Numbered from the stretch's first letter, positions 49,564-58,959 are shown. The stretch: DNA of 64,000 bases from Flavobacteriaceae bacterium (GCA_021151665.1 JAGKWW010000008.1:1-64000), one strand, 5' to 3'. Translations and numbers: made by a program. Notes: generated by a model not told the origin, from the sequence alone.

Positions 49564-50436
49564 ATGGCGTCATCTTTTGAGAAATTCCAGAAACGACGGG
49601 TAATTTCCTCATACTTCTCTGTGGTCCTGTGCATCTTTATCGTACTCACATTGCTGGGTACTTTGGGGCTTTTCGTGATCAATACTGAAAAGATATCGGG
49701 CTACGTAAAAGAGAATATCCCGATGACGGTGTATTTTAAAAGGGAGGCATCAGACAGCACGATGCAGGCTTTCGGGCAAAAGCTGAAAGCAGCTCCCTAC
49801 ATCAAAGACTATAATTTTGTTTCTAAGGATTCGGCAGCCAAAAACAACCCGGATATTGCGGGCGACTACGAAACGCTTCTTGACAGTAATCCGCTACTTG
49901 ACTCGTACGACATTCACCTGAAGGGCGGGTATGTACAGGCCGACAGCCTTAAAGAGATTGAAGTTGCGATGCGTTCCAATCCTGATGTGGGCGATGTAAC
50001 CTACGACAACGTATTGGTAGACCTGGCGAATGACAACATACAAACCATCTCCTACTGGATACTTATCGTTAGCGCGATTTTGGTGGTGGTAGCGATGCTG
50101 CTCATCAACAGTGCGCTCAGGCTTTCAATTTATGCACACCGCTTTACGATCAAAACCATGCAGATGGTAGGTGCAACCAAATCCTTCATCCGCCGTCCGT
50201 ATATCTGGAAAGGAATTAAACTGGGACTGATAGGGGCATTACTTAGCATGGCAGTACTGGTGTATTTCGTCTACTGGTTTGACGCGACCTTCCCTGAACT
50301 TAATGTTTGGGAGGACTGGATACCAACAGCCATTGTACTGGCGGGCGTTCTTGCGTTTGGAATTATCATTGCAGCAATAAGTACTTTCTTCGCGACGCAA
50401 AGGTTCCTGAACCTGAAGACGGACGATCTTTACTAG
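49564..50436 (+). CDS. ftsX: cell-division ABC transporter permease
   Basis: A 290-residue protein with the FtsX plan: one N-terminal helix (about 20-45), a periplasmic domain of about 110 residues, and three C-terminal helices (about 170-285). Recognisable segments include IKTMQMVGATKSFIRRP. FtsX with FtsE controls cell-wall hydrolysis at division; ftsE is not in this window. It heads the usual flavobacterial run ftsX-DUF3098-uppP-truB. Confidence 0.92.
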   Translation: MASSFEKFQKRRVISSYFSVVLCIFIVLTLLGTLGLFVINTEKISGYVKENIPMTVYFKREASDSTMQAFGQKLKAAPYIKDYNFVSKDSAAKNNPDIAGDYETLLDSNPLLDSYDIHLKGGYVQADSLKEIEVAMRSNPDVGDVTYDNVLVDLANDNIQTISYWILIVSAILVVVAMLLINSALRLSIYAHRFTIKTMQMVGATKSFIRRPYIWKGIKLGLIGALLSMAVLVYFVYWFDATFPELNVWEDWIPTAIVLAGVLAFGIIIAAISTFFATQRFLNLKTDDLY

Positions 50437-50470
50437 ATTATTGGACTATTAGAACGTTAGATTATTAGAC
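50434..50470 (+). repeat. 12-base direct repeat after ftsX
   Basis: TAGATTATTGGAC (50434) and TAGATTATTAGAC (50458) are 24 bases apart, with a related 12-mer between them, giving a 12-base period that starts in the ftsX stop codon. Confidence 0.55.
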
Positions 50471-50480
50471 CACTCCGGAC

Positions 50481-50501
50481 AACCTGAAACTTAAAACCTG
50501 A
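50481..50501 (+). repeat. heptamer tandem repeat AACCTGA before DUF3098
   Basis: AACCTGA, AACTTAA, AACCTGA in tandem, ending 13 bases before the DUF3098 start. The unit is the same heptamer, in the same orientation relative to the gene, as before the ferredoxin gene at 7990-8014. Confidence 0.7.
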
Positions 50502-50514
50502 AAACATATTCGTT

Positions 50515-50826
50515 ATGAAAAACGAGATTAATAAAAACCATACCTTCCTTTTTGAGAAGGAAAATTACAAGCTGTTGCTTATCGGGCTTGGCGTTATTGC
50601 CCTGGGCTTTATCCTGATGGCCGGCGGCGGCAGTGAGGACCCGAAAGTATTCAGCGATGCTATCTTCAATTTCCGGAGGATACGCCTGGCGCCTACCGTA
50701 GTGCTTATCGGTTTTGGGATCACGATATGGTCGATCATGAAAAACCCAAAAGTTGCGCCTGAAAAAACGGGGGCTACCTTTCCGGAAGAGCAGCCAATAA
50801 AGAACTTTAAAACGGGCAAAAAATAA
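50515..50826 (+). CDS. DUF3098 membrane protein
   Basis: A 103-residue protein with two hydrophobic helices (about 21-40 and 60-77), a FNFRRIRLAPTVVLIG segment typical of the family, and a charged tail. It sits between ftsX and uppP; its stop overlaps the uppP start by one base (TAATG). Function unknown, but the position suggests a role in envelope or division. Confidence 0.87.
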   Translation: MKNEINKNHTFLFEKENYKLLLIGLGVIALGFILMAGGGSEDPKVFSDAIFNFRRIRLAPTVVLIGFGITIWSIMKNPKVAPEKTGATFPEEQPIKNFKTGKK

Positions 50827-51641
50827 TGGATTTTATACAGGCCGTCATCCTTGCCATTATCGAGGGGCTTACCGAATACCTCCCGATATCTTCTACGGCA
50901 CACATGATCTTTGCCAGCTCGTATTACGGTATACAGGAAGATGACTTTGTAAAGCTTTTCCAGGTGTCGATACAGTTCGGGGCTATCCTGGCGGTTGTGG
51001 CGCTGTACTGGAAAAAGTTCTTCGATTTTACCCGTATCAATTTTTACATCAAGCTGGCTTGTGCAGTTGTTCCTGCGCTGATACTCGGCAAATTGTTTGA
51101 CGACCTTATAGAGGAAGCCCTGGGCGACCCCATCCCTATTGCTATTGTGTTGATTGTGGGGGGAATCATTTTGCTCTTCATCGAAAACCTGTTTAAAAAT
51201 CCTGTAATTTACAAAGAGGAAGATATTACCATCAAGAAAGCCGTGACCATCGGTTTCTGGCAGTGCCTCGCCATGATGCCGGGTACAAGCCGTGCCGCAG
51301 CGTCTATTATCGGCGGGATGCAACAAGGACTTACACGCCAAGCCGCAGCAGAATTCTCTTTCTTCCTCGCCGTGCCTACGATGTTAGCCGTAACGGTATA
51401 TTCGCTTTTTGTAAAAACATACGAGCATACACAACTAAAAGGCTATGAATTGCTTACCCAATATCCGGATAACCTCAAAATGTTCCTGATGGGGAATGTC
51501 ATCGCATTCGTTGTCGCCATCATTGCCATAAAAGGTTTTATAGGCATTATCAAAAAATATGGCTTTAAGCCCTGGGGATGGTACCGCATCATTGCCGGAG
51601 CCGCATTACTGGCTTACTTTTTAACTTTCAAACAAAACTAA
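50826..51641 (+). CDS. uppP: undecaprenyl-diphosphate phosphatase
   Basis: A 271-residue membrane enzyme (BacA type) that recycles the lipid carrier for peptidoglycan. The active-site segments EGLTEYLPISSTAH (13-26) and PGTSRAAASI (152-161) are intact, including the Glu, Ser and Arg residues expected for catalysis. About eight membrane helices. The gene is coupled to DUF3098 and followed by truB. Confidence 0.96.
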   Translation: MDFIQAVILAIIEGLTEYLPISSTAHMIFASSYYGIQEDDFVKLFQVSIQFGAILAVVALYWKKFFDFTRINFYIKLACAVVPALILGKLFDDLIEEALGDPIPIAIVLIVGGIILLFIENLFKNPVIYKEEDITIKKAVTIGFWQCLAMMPGTSRAAASIIGGMQQGLTRQAAAEFSFFLAVPTMLAVTVYSLFVKTYEHTQLKGYELLTQYPDNLKMFLMGNVIAFVVAIIAIKGFIGIIKKYGFKPWGWYRIIAGAALLAYFLTFKQN

Positions 51642-51642
51642 G

Positions 51643-52335
51643 TTGGCTTTACCCGAAGAATTTACCGAAGGCAAAGTTTTGCTTATCGATAAGCCGTTGA
51701 CGTGGAGTTCGTTTCAGGCGGTTAATAAAGTAAAGTGGAGCCTTAAAAAGCACCTGGGGCTTAAAAAGCTAAAGGTAGGCCATGCCGGTACGCTCGATCC
51801 GCTGGCTACTGGGCTGCTTATCATCTGCACCGGAAAATTTACCAAGCGCATACAGGAATTACAGGGAATGGAAAAGGAATACACGGGTACTTTTCATATC
51901 GGAGCCACTACCCCATCCTACGACCTTGAAACCGAAATAGACCAGACCTTTGACATCTCGCATATCGATGAAAATCTGGTACAGCAAACCGTTCAGCAGT
52001 TTTTAGGCGAGATCGACCAGAAGCCACCGGTGTTTTCGGCCATAAAGAAAGACGGAAAGCGCCTGTATGAACATGCCCGAAAAGGTGAGGAAGTGGAAAT
52101 CGCGTCACGCAAAACCACCATTTACGAATTTGAACTGACACGTATCGCACTGCCCGAAGTCGATTTTCGCGTGGTATGCAGCAAAGGCACGTACATCCGT
52201 TCTCTGGCGCACGATTTTGGCGTTGCGCTTGGTGCAGGAGCACATCTTACTGCGTTACGCCGTACTAAGATCGGGGAATTCAATGTTGCGGATGCCATAT
52301 CGCCACAGGCGTTTGAAGAATCGGTAACGGAATGA
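51643..52335 (+). CDS. truB: tRNA pseudouridine-55 synthase
   Basis: A 230-residue enzyme that isomerises U55 in the T-loop of tRNAs. The catalytic motif GHAGTLDPLATG has Asp52, and KGTYIRSLAHD follows in the second half. There is no ATG at the conserved N-terminus, so a TTG at 51643 is used, one base after the uppP stop. The stop overlaps the next start (ATGA). Confidence 0.95.
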   Translation: MALPEEFTEGKVLLIDKPLTWSSFQAVNKVKWSLKKHLGLKKLKVGHAGTLDPLATGLLIICTGKFTKRIQELQGMEKEYTGTFHIGATTPSYDLETEIDQTFDISHIDENLVQQTVQQFLGEIDQKPPVFSAIKKDGKRLYEHARKGEEVEIASRKTTIYEFELTRIALPEVDFRVVCSKGTYIRSLAHDFGVALGAGAHLTALRRTKIGEFNVADAISPQAFEESVTE

Positions 52336-52958
52336 AAAAATTACTCCTGTTGATATTGCTGTTTCCACTGTTGGTGACGGCACAAACCTTCAAAATATCC
52401 GACCTGAAGGACGGTGACCTCATTTTTATGGATATGGACTGCGGCCCACTGTGCGATGCTATCGAAGCGGTAACTGAGGGCTACAAGGGCAACGACTTTA
52501 GCCACATGGGCCTGGTGTACCACCGTAATGACAGCCTGTACATCGTTGAGGCGGCGGGAAATTCGGTACGGCTTACCGCCTGGGAAAAATTCCGAAGCTA
52601 CACCAAAAAGCCATTATATGCCGGCAGGCTTAAGCCTAAATATGCAGGCCTCGCACCTAAAGCCGTAACATTTTCGCTCAAGCAAATGGGGACGCCCTAT
52701 GACGATGAATACGTTTACAACAACAGCGCTTACTACTGTAGCGAGCTGATCTATGATGCATTCTTGTTTGCCAACGATGGTAAGCCTTTCTTCACGCTGG
52801 AACCGATGACCTATCGCCAGCCCGGCACTAAAGAATTCTTCCCGGCTTGGGTAGACTATTATAAAACACTGGGCAAACCTATTCCGCAGGGAATGCCGGG
52901 ATGCAACCCGGGCGGAATCTCGAAATCGGAAAAGATTGAGGTCAGGCCACTTGAATAA
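52332..52958 (+). CDS. YiiX/YebB-like papain-fold cysteine hydrolase
   Basis: A 208-residue exported protein with a signal peptide (cut after VTAQ). The NlpC/P60-like circularly permuted fold is shown by GDLIFM, the His in SHMGLVY (near 55) and the catalytic Cys in YYCSELIYDAF (near 136). Such enzymes act on amide bonds of lipids or cell-wall peptides. Its ATG overlaps the truB stop, so it belongs to the ftsX operon. Confidence 0.88.
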   Translation: MKKLLLLILLFPLLVTAQTFKISDLKDGDLIFMDMDCGPLCDAIEAVTEGYKGNDFSHMGLVYHRNDSLYIVEAAGNSVRLTAWEKFRSYTKKPLYAGRLKPKYAGLAPKAVTFSLKQMGTPYDDEYVYNNSAYYCSELIYDAFLFANDGKPFFTLEPMTYRQPGTKEFFPAWVDYYKTLGKPIPQGMPGCNPGGISKSEKIEVRPLE

Positions 52959-53037
52959 GACAGTCGTGTCATCCTGACAAAGGATCAATTTCAACAAAGA
53001 TTTTTTAGTCGCCGGTTTCGTTCATATTGCAAAAACA

Positions 53038-53646
53038 CTATATCTTGTCAGCCGTTTCCAGCAATAACGCGATTTCCTGCATGGTGCTTACCCCTTTGTC
53101 ATGAAGGTACCATTTCTGCAATTCCGTTTTCGCCTCGTCAGTTACGTGCCCGTGCGTTTCTTTATCAAGGCGAATTAGTTCGGCAGCATCATGAGGCCTC
53201 GGCCCCCAGCTCCCGGAAACACGCCCGGCCTCTTTATCGATCAGAACTAATTTTGGGATAGAGCGGGCGCCATTGGTAAGGAACTCATCCATTAGCGCAG
53301 GGTTAGCATCGCGAAGTGCAATACGCAGTTCGATATTTTTTGAAATGTCCGCCATTTTATGGATAACCGGAACAATTTGAGCCGCATCCCCACACCAGCC
53401 CTCGGAAATGACAAGCATAATGTACTCCTTCTGAAGGTGTTCCAGGCCAAGCTTTATCCCTGCGGGAACTTCGATAGTTTTATCAAGGCGGTTCATGCGG
53501 GTTTCGTTAAGCGTACTGTAATGCAAAAGAGCTTCGCTCTGTGTATCGCCTGTAGACATGCCTTGCTTAAGCAAAGCCGACATGTACCCCCTGTATTCTT
53601 TGTAAGACATGCTGTTGTTTAAAGCATTCTCAATAATTGTTTTCAT
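53038..53646 (-). CDS. thioredoxin-like protein with single active-site Cys
   Basis: A 202-residue thioredoxin-fold protein. The active site reads WCGDA at 84-88, so the second Cys of CxxC is replaced and it cannot work as an ordinary disulfide reductase. The cis-Pro segment SIPKLVLI is intact. No signal peptide, so it is cytoplasmic. Similar WCGDA proteins occur in other Bacteroidota. Divergent from the patatin gene. Confidence 0.87.
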   Translation of the reverse strand: MKTIIENALNNSMSYKEYRGYMSALLKQGMSTGDTQSEALLHYSTLNETRMNRLDKTIEVPAGIKLGLEHLQKEYIMLVISEGWCGDAAQIVPVIHKMADISKNIELRIALRDANPALMDEFLTNGARSIPKLVLIDKEAGRVSGSWGPRPHDAAELIRLDKETHGHVTDEAKTELQKWYLHDKGVSTMQEIALLLETADKI

Positions 53647-53742
53647 TTTTCAGTTTTTTGTAAAAATAAGTCTTTTTAACAGATGCAAAGTCTGAACCAC
53701 ACAACAAATTACTGTAATTTAGTCAGGTAATATTCGTACAAA

Positions 53743-54522
53743 ATGAAATTTGACGGCACTACTGTCGGCCTTGTACTTTCGGGGGGCGGCTCTAAAGGCA
53801 TTGCCCACGCCGGGGTACTGAAATTCCTCGACGAGAAAAATATCCGCCCGCAGCATATTGCCGGCACGAGCTCGGGCGCCATTGTGTCATCGTTATACGC
53901 GTTCGGCAAAAAGCCCGAAGAGATTCTGGAGTTTTTTAAGTCCATCTACTTTTTTCACTGGAAACACTTTACGTTCAGAAAGCCCGGGTTCATCGATTCG
54001 GAGGCTTTCCGCAATTATTTCCAGACGGTTTTTGAAGACAACCGAATCGGCGACCTGCCGTCTAAGCTCCATATTACCGCGACAGACCTGGTGTCCGGGA
54101 AGCTGCGCATCTTTGAGCCGGAAGTTAAGCTGGCCGATGCCGTGCTGGCGTCTGCGGCATTTCCGGGAATCATTTCCCCGTACGAGATAGATGGAAGGCT
54201 TTACAGCGATGGCGGGATCATCAATCACTTCCCTACCGATATCCTGCAAGGGCGCTGCGAAACGCTGATCGGGGTTTACGTGAGCCCCATCCAGAAAATA
54301 GAGGCAGCCGACCTCCGCACCATCCGTGCCGTGACAACCCGCGCTTACGACCTGCTTTCGGCCAACAGCAACATGCAGAAGTTTACACTTTGCGACTGGA
54401 TCATCAGCCCTGATGAACTCGCGCTGTACAGCACATTTGAAACCAATAAGGCGAAGATGGATGCGATTTTCAATATCGGTTACGAGACTGCAAAAAAGTC
54501 GTATGAAGAACTGATTGTTTAG
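53743..54522 (+). CDS. patatin-like phospholipase
   Basis: A 259-residue cytoplasmic or membrane-associated lipase. The oxyanion-hole motif GGGSKG (14-19), nucleophile Ser43 in GTSSG (41-45) and catalytic Asp156 in DGG are all present. No signal peptide or barrel, so it is unlike the surface-exposed T5 patatins. It is placed 60 bases before pyrH. Confidence 0.92.
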   Translation: MKFDGTTVGLVLSGGGSKGIAHAGVLKFLDEKNIRPQHIAGTSSGAIVSSLYAFGKKPEEILEFFKSIYFFHWKHFTFRKPGFIDSEAFRNYFQTVFEDNRIGDLPSKLHITATDLVSGKLRIFEPEVKLADAVLASAAFPGIISPYEIDGRLYSDGGIINHFPTDILQGRCETLIGVYVSPIQKIEAADLRTIRAVTTRAYDLLSANSNMQKFTLCDWIISPDELALYSTFETNKAKMDAIFNIGYETAKKSYEELIV

Positions 54523-54555
54523 CCGCTGCGCACTTTCGCAAAAAAGTTTTATTGC

Positions 54556-54563
54556 TATATTTG
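54556..54563 (+). promoter_or_regulatory. -7 element of pyrH-frr
   Basis: TATATTTG, full match to TAnnTTTG, 20 bases before the pyrH start. Confidence 0.65.
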
Positions 54564-54582
54564 CAGCAGCAAAATAATCCTG

Positions 54583-55290
54583 ATGAAATACAAAAGAATC
54601 CTGTTAAAGCTTAGCGGTGAGGCCCTGATGGGCGACCGCCAGTATGGCATAGACCCGAAACGCCTTGCAGAGTATGCAGCCGAAATAAAGCAAATACATG
54701 ATATGGGCGTAGAGATTGCCGTAGTGATAGGCGGAGGGAACATCTTTAGGGGTGTGGCCGGGGCCAGCAACGGTATGGACAGGGTTCAGGGTGATTATAT
54801 GGGAATGCTTGCTACCGTAATAAATGGTATGGCACTGCAGGGCGCGCTGGAAGATGCCGGCATGCCAACCCGCCTTCAGACTGCGCTTAAAATAGAAGCC
54901 ATTGCCGAGCCTTATATAAAAAGGAGGGCCGTGCGCCACCTTGAAAAAGGCCGCATCGTGATTTTTGGGGCCGGAACAGGAAACCCTTATTTTACTACCG
55001 ATACTGCCGCAGTACTGCGTGGTGTAGAGGTAAATGCAGACGTGATACTAAAAGGCACCCGCGTGGACGGCATTTATACCGCCGATCCTGAAAAAGACGC
55101 ATCGGCTATAAAATACGACACCCTTACCTTTGAGGATGTCCTGAAAAAAGGCCTGAATGTAATGGATACTACTGCCTTTACCCTCAGCCAGGAAAATGAA
55201 CTGCCGATCATCGTATTTGATATGAACAAGGCCGGCAACCTGGTAAAGGTATGCGAAGGCGAAATGGTAGGTACAACCGTAAATGTTTAA
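54583..55290 (+). CDS. pyrH: UMP kinase
   Basis: A 235-residue hexameric amino-acid-kinase fold enzyme that phosphorylates UMP to UDP. It begins KRILLKLSGEAL and carries GGGNIFRG (near 47) and GAGTGNPYFTTDTAA (near 130), as expected. It is followed by frr after 23 bases, the usual bacterial pair. Confidence 0.97.
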   Translation: MKYKRILLKLSGEALMGDRQYGIDPKRLAEYAAEIKQIHDMGVEIAVVIGGGNIFRGVAGASNGMDRVQGDYMGMLATVINGMALQGALEDAGMPTRLQTALKIEAIAEPYIKRRAVRHLEKGRIVIFGAGTGNPYFTTDTAAVLRGVEVNADVILKGTRVDGIYTADPEKDASAIKYDTLTFEDVLKKGLNVMDTTAFTLSQENELPIIVFDMNKAGNLVKVCEGEMVGTTVNV

Positions 55291-55313
55291 TATATAAAGC
55301 TAAGCATTAAGCT

Positions 55314-55877
55314 ATGGAAGAAGAACTGGATTTTATATTAGATAGCACCAAAGAATCGATGGAAGGATCTGTGGCGCACCTTGAAAAAGAATTCCTGAAC
55401 ATACGTGCCGGAAAGGCAAGCCCTGCCATGCTGGGTGGTGTGAAGGTAGACTACTATGGCGCGCAGACCCCGCTGTCTCAGGTGGCAAACATCAACACTC
55501 CGGATGCACGTACCATTACTGTGCAGCCATGGGAAAAGAACATGCTTCACCCCATTGAGAAAGCTATTATAGTTGCCAACCTTGGCTTCAACCCGATGAA
55601 CAACGGCGATAATATTATCATTAGTGTACCTGCCCTTACCGAGGAACGCAGGCGCGACCTTGTAAAGCAGGCAAAATCGGAGGCCGAAGATGCCAAGATT
55701 GGTGTTCGCAATGCGCGTAAGGATGCCAATAACGACATCAAGAAGCTCGAAAAGAACGGCCTGAGCGAAGACATTTGTAAAGGTGCCGAAGACGATGTGC
55801 AAAAGCTTACCGATACCTACATTAAAAAGATTGACGAGCTGCTCTCGCACAAAGAAGCAGAAATCATGAAAGTATAA
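55314..55877 (+). CDS. frr: ribosome recycling factor
   Basis: A 187-residue factor that splits post-termination ribosomes with EF-G. The N-terminal helix has the IRAGKASPAML segment and the C-terminal helices are rich in Lys, Glu and Asp, as in the family; PLTEERRR-like residues (PALTEERRRDLVK) are clear. Length is normal. A hairpin terminator follows. Confidence 0.97.
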   Translation: MEEELDFILDSTKESMEGSVAHLEKEFLNIRAGKASPAMLGGVKVDYYGAQTPLSQVANINTPDARTITVQPWEKNMLHPIEKAIIVANLGFNPMNNGDNIIISVPALTEERRRDLVKQAKSEAEDAKIGVRNARKDANNDIKKLEKNGLSEDICKGAEDDVQKLTDTYIKKIDELLSHKEAEIMKV

Positions 55878-55885
55878 GGAACAGG

Positions 55886-55910
55886 AATCCGCCCGCGTGG
55901 CGGATTTTTT
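55886..55910 (+). terminator. terminator of pyrH-frr
   Basis: 8-bp stem (55886-55893 with 55899-55906), 5-base loop, T6. Confidence 0.88.
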
Positions 55911-55937
55911 GTTAGCATAAACCGCCGCGAAAACCGT

Positions 55938-55945
55938 TATCTTTG
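55938..55945 (+). promoter_or_regulatory. -7 element of the DUF5686 gene
   Basis: TATCTTTG, full match to TAnnTTTG, 32 bases before the ATG. Confidence 0.6.
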
Positions 55946-55976
55946 AATCGGCGGAAGAAACTCCGCTTACCAACCG

Positions 55977-58454
55977 ATGAGACTACTGCTTTTTGCCCTG
56001 CTTTTATTTTACGCTACAGCCTGGCCACAGGTGGTTTCGGGCATAGCAAAAGATGCCGTGACAGGGCAGCCCCTTGCGTTTGCTACAATTATCCCCGACA
56101 GTGGCAAATCGGTAATGGCCGATGTAGATGGCAAGTTCCTGATACAGCCGCGGCCCTCATCTTTTACAGTTTCCTACGTAGGCTATAAAACCACAATCTT
56201 TACCGTGCAGCAGGGCCATAACTTTTATAACGCAGCACTGCAGCAGGCCGAGGAACAACTTTCTGAGGTTGTGATAGTAAACCCGGCTATTGAGGTGATG
56301 CGGAAGGCGATTTCGAGAAAATCTGTAAATGATCCGCAACAAAAGCTATTTTCCTATCGCTACAAAAATTACCAGCGCCTTATTGTAACGGCAAACCCCG
56401 ACTCTATCAGTGGCAAGCTCGATTCTGTGTTTGTGTATGAAAGGGCCGGACGCCGTTTTGAAAAGATCGATTCTGCCTTTTTTAAGTTTAAGAAGATTGT
56501 CGAAAAACAGCACCTCTACCAGACAGAGAAACTCTCGGAGTACAGCTACAACCGCGAACAGGGTTTAAAACAGCAGGTTTTGGGAACGCGGATGGCCGGA
56601 TTTAAAAAGCCGCTATACGAATTCATAGCGCTCAATTTTATATCGCCGTCGGTCTATACCGAAAATATTACGCTAATGGAAACGCGATACCCCGGCCCGC
56701 TTGCGCGTGATGCCTTTAAAGATTACCGGTATAAGATACTGGATTCTGTAGCTGTTGGCGGACGTAATACATATATGGTCTATTTTACGCCGAAGCGAAA
56801 AACCGCAAGGAAAATGGATGGCATCCTTTATATAGACGCAAATAATTTCGGGATAGCCAAAGCAATTTTCCGGGTAAAGAATGTGCTGGATATTACCGCA
56901 GAGCAACGTTTTGGGTATAATAAAGAAAATGACCTGTGGTTTCCGTCGGCACAAACACTTAAAATCGTGAAGGGCAACAATAAGCAGGATATAAAGATCC
57001 TCGGGGAAACCATAAAGTTTGACGGGGAATCGGGAGATATTCGGCATCGGGAAAAAGAACCCTCCGATTATGTATACCTGCTACAGGAATCGTCAAATTT
57101 TGATACTGAATATAATATCCCTGTCAAAATCCGGAGGCCATCCGTAGCTATTGAAGTAAACGAGGCAGCCATATCAAGGCCGGATAACTTTTGGGCCCGC
57201 TACCGCGACTCACTCGATGTACGCAGCATAACCACCTACACCGCCCTGGACAGCCTGGTGGAAAAAGATAACTGGGAGCAGCGCATCATCCTGGGGCGAC
57301 GCATTATTAATGGCTACCTGCCGTTAGGATTTGTTGACCTGGACCTCCGCCAGCTTGTAAAATATAATAATTACGAAGGTTTCCGTGTCGGCCTTGGAGG
57401 CATCACTAACGACCGTTTTTCAGAAATCTTCCGCATCAGTACGTATGGCGCTTATGGCACAAAGGACGGGCAATTCAAGTACAGCCTGGGCAGCGCTATG
57501 CGTGTGGGCAAGTTCTCGGCCTCTTGGATCGGCGGTTCATATACCGATGATGTCCGCGAGATTGGTAGTACTTCTTTTGCCACCGATAAACGGGTATTCA
57601 AGATTTACGATCCGCGCCCCATCAACATTACTACCTTTTACAATTACCAAAGCTGGCAGGGATATATCGAAACGCGTATCATCCCGAAAACCGAGAGTGT
57701 CTGGCAGCTAACCCGCAGCCGCATCGAGCCGAAGTTTAACTATATTTATATGCCCGGCGACAGGATGTACCCCCGATTCTACCTTACTACCGCCACGGCG
57801 TCCCTGCAATGGAACCCGTTCAGCGAATACATGCAAACGCCCGCAGGCCGGATTGAAACCGAAAAGCGCTTCCCGAAGTTTGCATTCCAGTACACCCTTG
57901 CTTTAAAGAACATCGTGGGAAGCGACCTTAATTTCAGTAAGTTTGACTTCAGGGTAGAATACGAAAAGAAATACCTCAACGGGCAAAAAACATCGTTCCT
58001 GTTGCAATCGGGGCTTGCGCTGGGCGATACGCCTATCACGCACCTTTACAGCACTTCTCCCAACAACCTTGACAGGGATGCCATATTAAAACGGGTAACC
58101 CTGGCCGGTAAGAACAGTTTTGAAACCATGTATTTCAACGAATTCTTTTCGAGCCGCTATGCAATTTTGCAGGCTAAGCACGCACTGGGCAAATTCACTA
58201 TTGTGAACAAGCTGAAGCTGGCGCCTGTAGTAGTAAGCCGTGTCGCGTTTGGCACAATGGATAATCCGGGCGATCATTACGGCATTCAGTTTAACACACT
58301 TGAAAAGGGCTATTACGAAAGCGGGATGGAATTCAACGAGATATTTAAAGGGCTGGGGCTGTCGGCATTCTATCGGTACGGTCCATACCACCTGCCCACG
58401 TTTGACAGGAACATTTCAATAAAGCTTTCGTTTGTGCTCAACTTAGGATTTTAA
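55977..58454 (+). CDS. DUF5686 outer-membrane protein with carboxypeptidase-like regulatory domain
   Basis: An 825-residue protein. After a signal peptide (cut near AWPQ), residues 20-95 form a CarboxypepD_reg-like domain (VSGIAKDAVTGQPLAFATI), as in many TonB receptors. The rest is the DUF5686 region: a central beta-rich section and a barrel with many short aromatic strands, ending in KLSFVLNLGF. The family is widespread in Bacteroidota, with no clear activity. It lacks a plug domain and a TonB box, so it is not a classical receptor. Confidence 0.85.
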   Translation: MRLLLFALLLFYATAWPQVVSGIAKDAVTGQPLAFATIIPDSGKSVMADVDGKFLIQPRPSSFTVSYVGYKTTIFTVQQGHNFYNAALQQAEEQLSEVVIVNPAIEVMRKAISRKSVNDPQQKLFSYRYKNYQRLIVTANPDSISGKLDSVFVYERAGRRFEKIDSAFFKFKKIVEKQHLYQTEKLSEYSYNREQGLKQQVLGTRMAGFKKPLYEFIALNFISPSVYTENITLMETRYPGPLARDAFKDYRYKILDSVAVGGRNTYMVYFTPKRKTARKMDGILYIDANNFGIAKAIFRVKNVLDITAEQRFGYNKENDLWFPSAQTLKIVKGNNKQDIKILGETIKFDGESGDIRHREKEPSDYVYLLQESSNFDTEYNIPVKIRRPSVAIEVNEAAISRPDNFWARYRDSLDVRSITTYTALDSLVEKDNWEQRIILGRRIINGYLPLGFVDLDLRQLVKYNNYEGFRVGLGGITNDRFSEIFRISTYGAYGTKDGQFKYSLGSAMRVGKFSASWIGGSYTDDVREIGSTSFATDKRVFKIYDPRPINITTFYNYQSWQGYIETRIIPKTESVWQLTRSRIEPKFNYIYMPGDRMYPRFYLTTATASLQWNPFSEYMQTPAGRIETEKRFPKFAFQYTLALKNIVGSDLNFSKFDFRVEYEKKYLNGQKTSFLLQSGLALGDTPITHLYSTSPNNLDRDAILKRVTLAGKNSFETMYFNEFFSSRYAILQAKHALGKFTIVNKLKLAPVVVSRVAFGTMDNPGDHYGIQFNTLEKGYYESGMEFNEIFKGLGLSAFYRYGPYHLPTFDRNISIKLSFVLNLGF

Positions 58455-58475
58455 GCAGAAAACGTTACCAACCCT

Positions 58476-58483
58476 TATATTTG
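58476..58483 (+). promoter_or_regulatory. -7 element of the lipoprotein gene at 58500
   Basis: TATATTTG, full match to TAnnTTTG, 16 bases before the ATG. Confidence 0.6.
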
Positions 58484-58499
58484 TCTAAAATTTTAACCA

Positions 58500-58946
58500 A
58501 TGAAAAAAACTTACTATGCCTTGCTTGTAATAATTGCCTGTTGGGGATGCCAGCTATCGCATTCAAACAGCTTCGATGACAGGGCCGATGCCGAGAAGAT
58601 AGCCAATAGGTTTTACGACGAGATTTCTAAAAAAGATTATTTTGCTGCAGACACACTTTTTACGAGAGAATTTTTAAGCACGACTCCGACAGACTCCATA
58701 CACCTACTGTTTACCCGAACAAATAAGATACTCGGAGACTTTAAGTCAAATAAACTCAAAGACTGGTCGACACGCAGCGTATCAGGATCCATCAATCAAA
58801 CCGAATACCTTTTAACTTATGATGTTGAGTACTCTAAATACAAAGCGGTCGAAACTTTTCAGATGATAAAAACTTCTGACAATGAAAAGCCGAGGATAAT
58901 GCATTACCATGTGGCATCGGACGGCTTTTTTAAGTGGAACAAATAA
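58500..58946 (+). CDS. small lipoprotein with NTF2/DUF4019-like domain
   Basis: A 148-residue lipoprotein with lipobox CWGC (Cys17). The body (ADAEKIANRFYDEISKKDY...FQMIK) looks like the DUF4019/DUF3887 NTF2-like family. Codon use is AT-richer than the neighbouring core genes. Function unknown. Confidence 0.65.
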   Translation: MKKTYYALLVIIACWGCQLSHSNSFDDRADAEKIANRFYDEISKKDYFAADTLFTREFLSTTPTDSIHLLFTRTNKILGDFKSNKLKDWSTRSVSGSINQTEYLLTYDVEYSKYKAVETFQMIKTSDNEKPRIMHYHVASDGFFKWNK

Positions 58947-58959
58947 GAAACTTTAGCAG

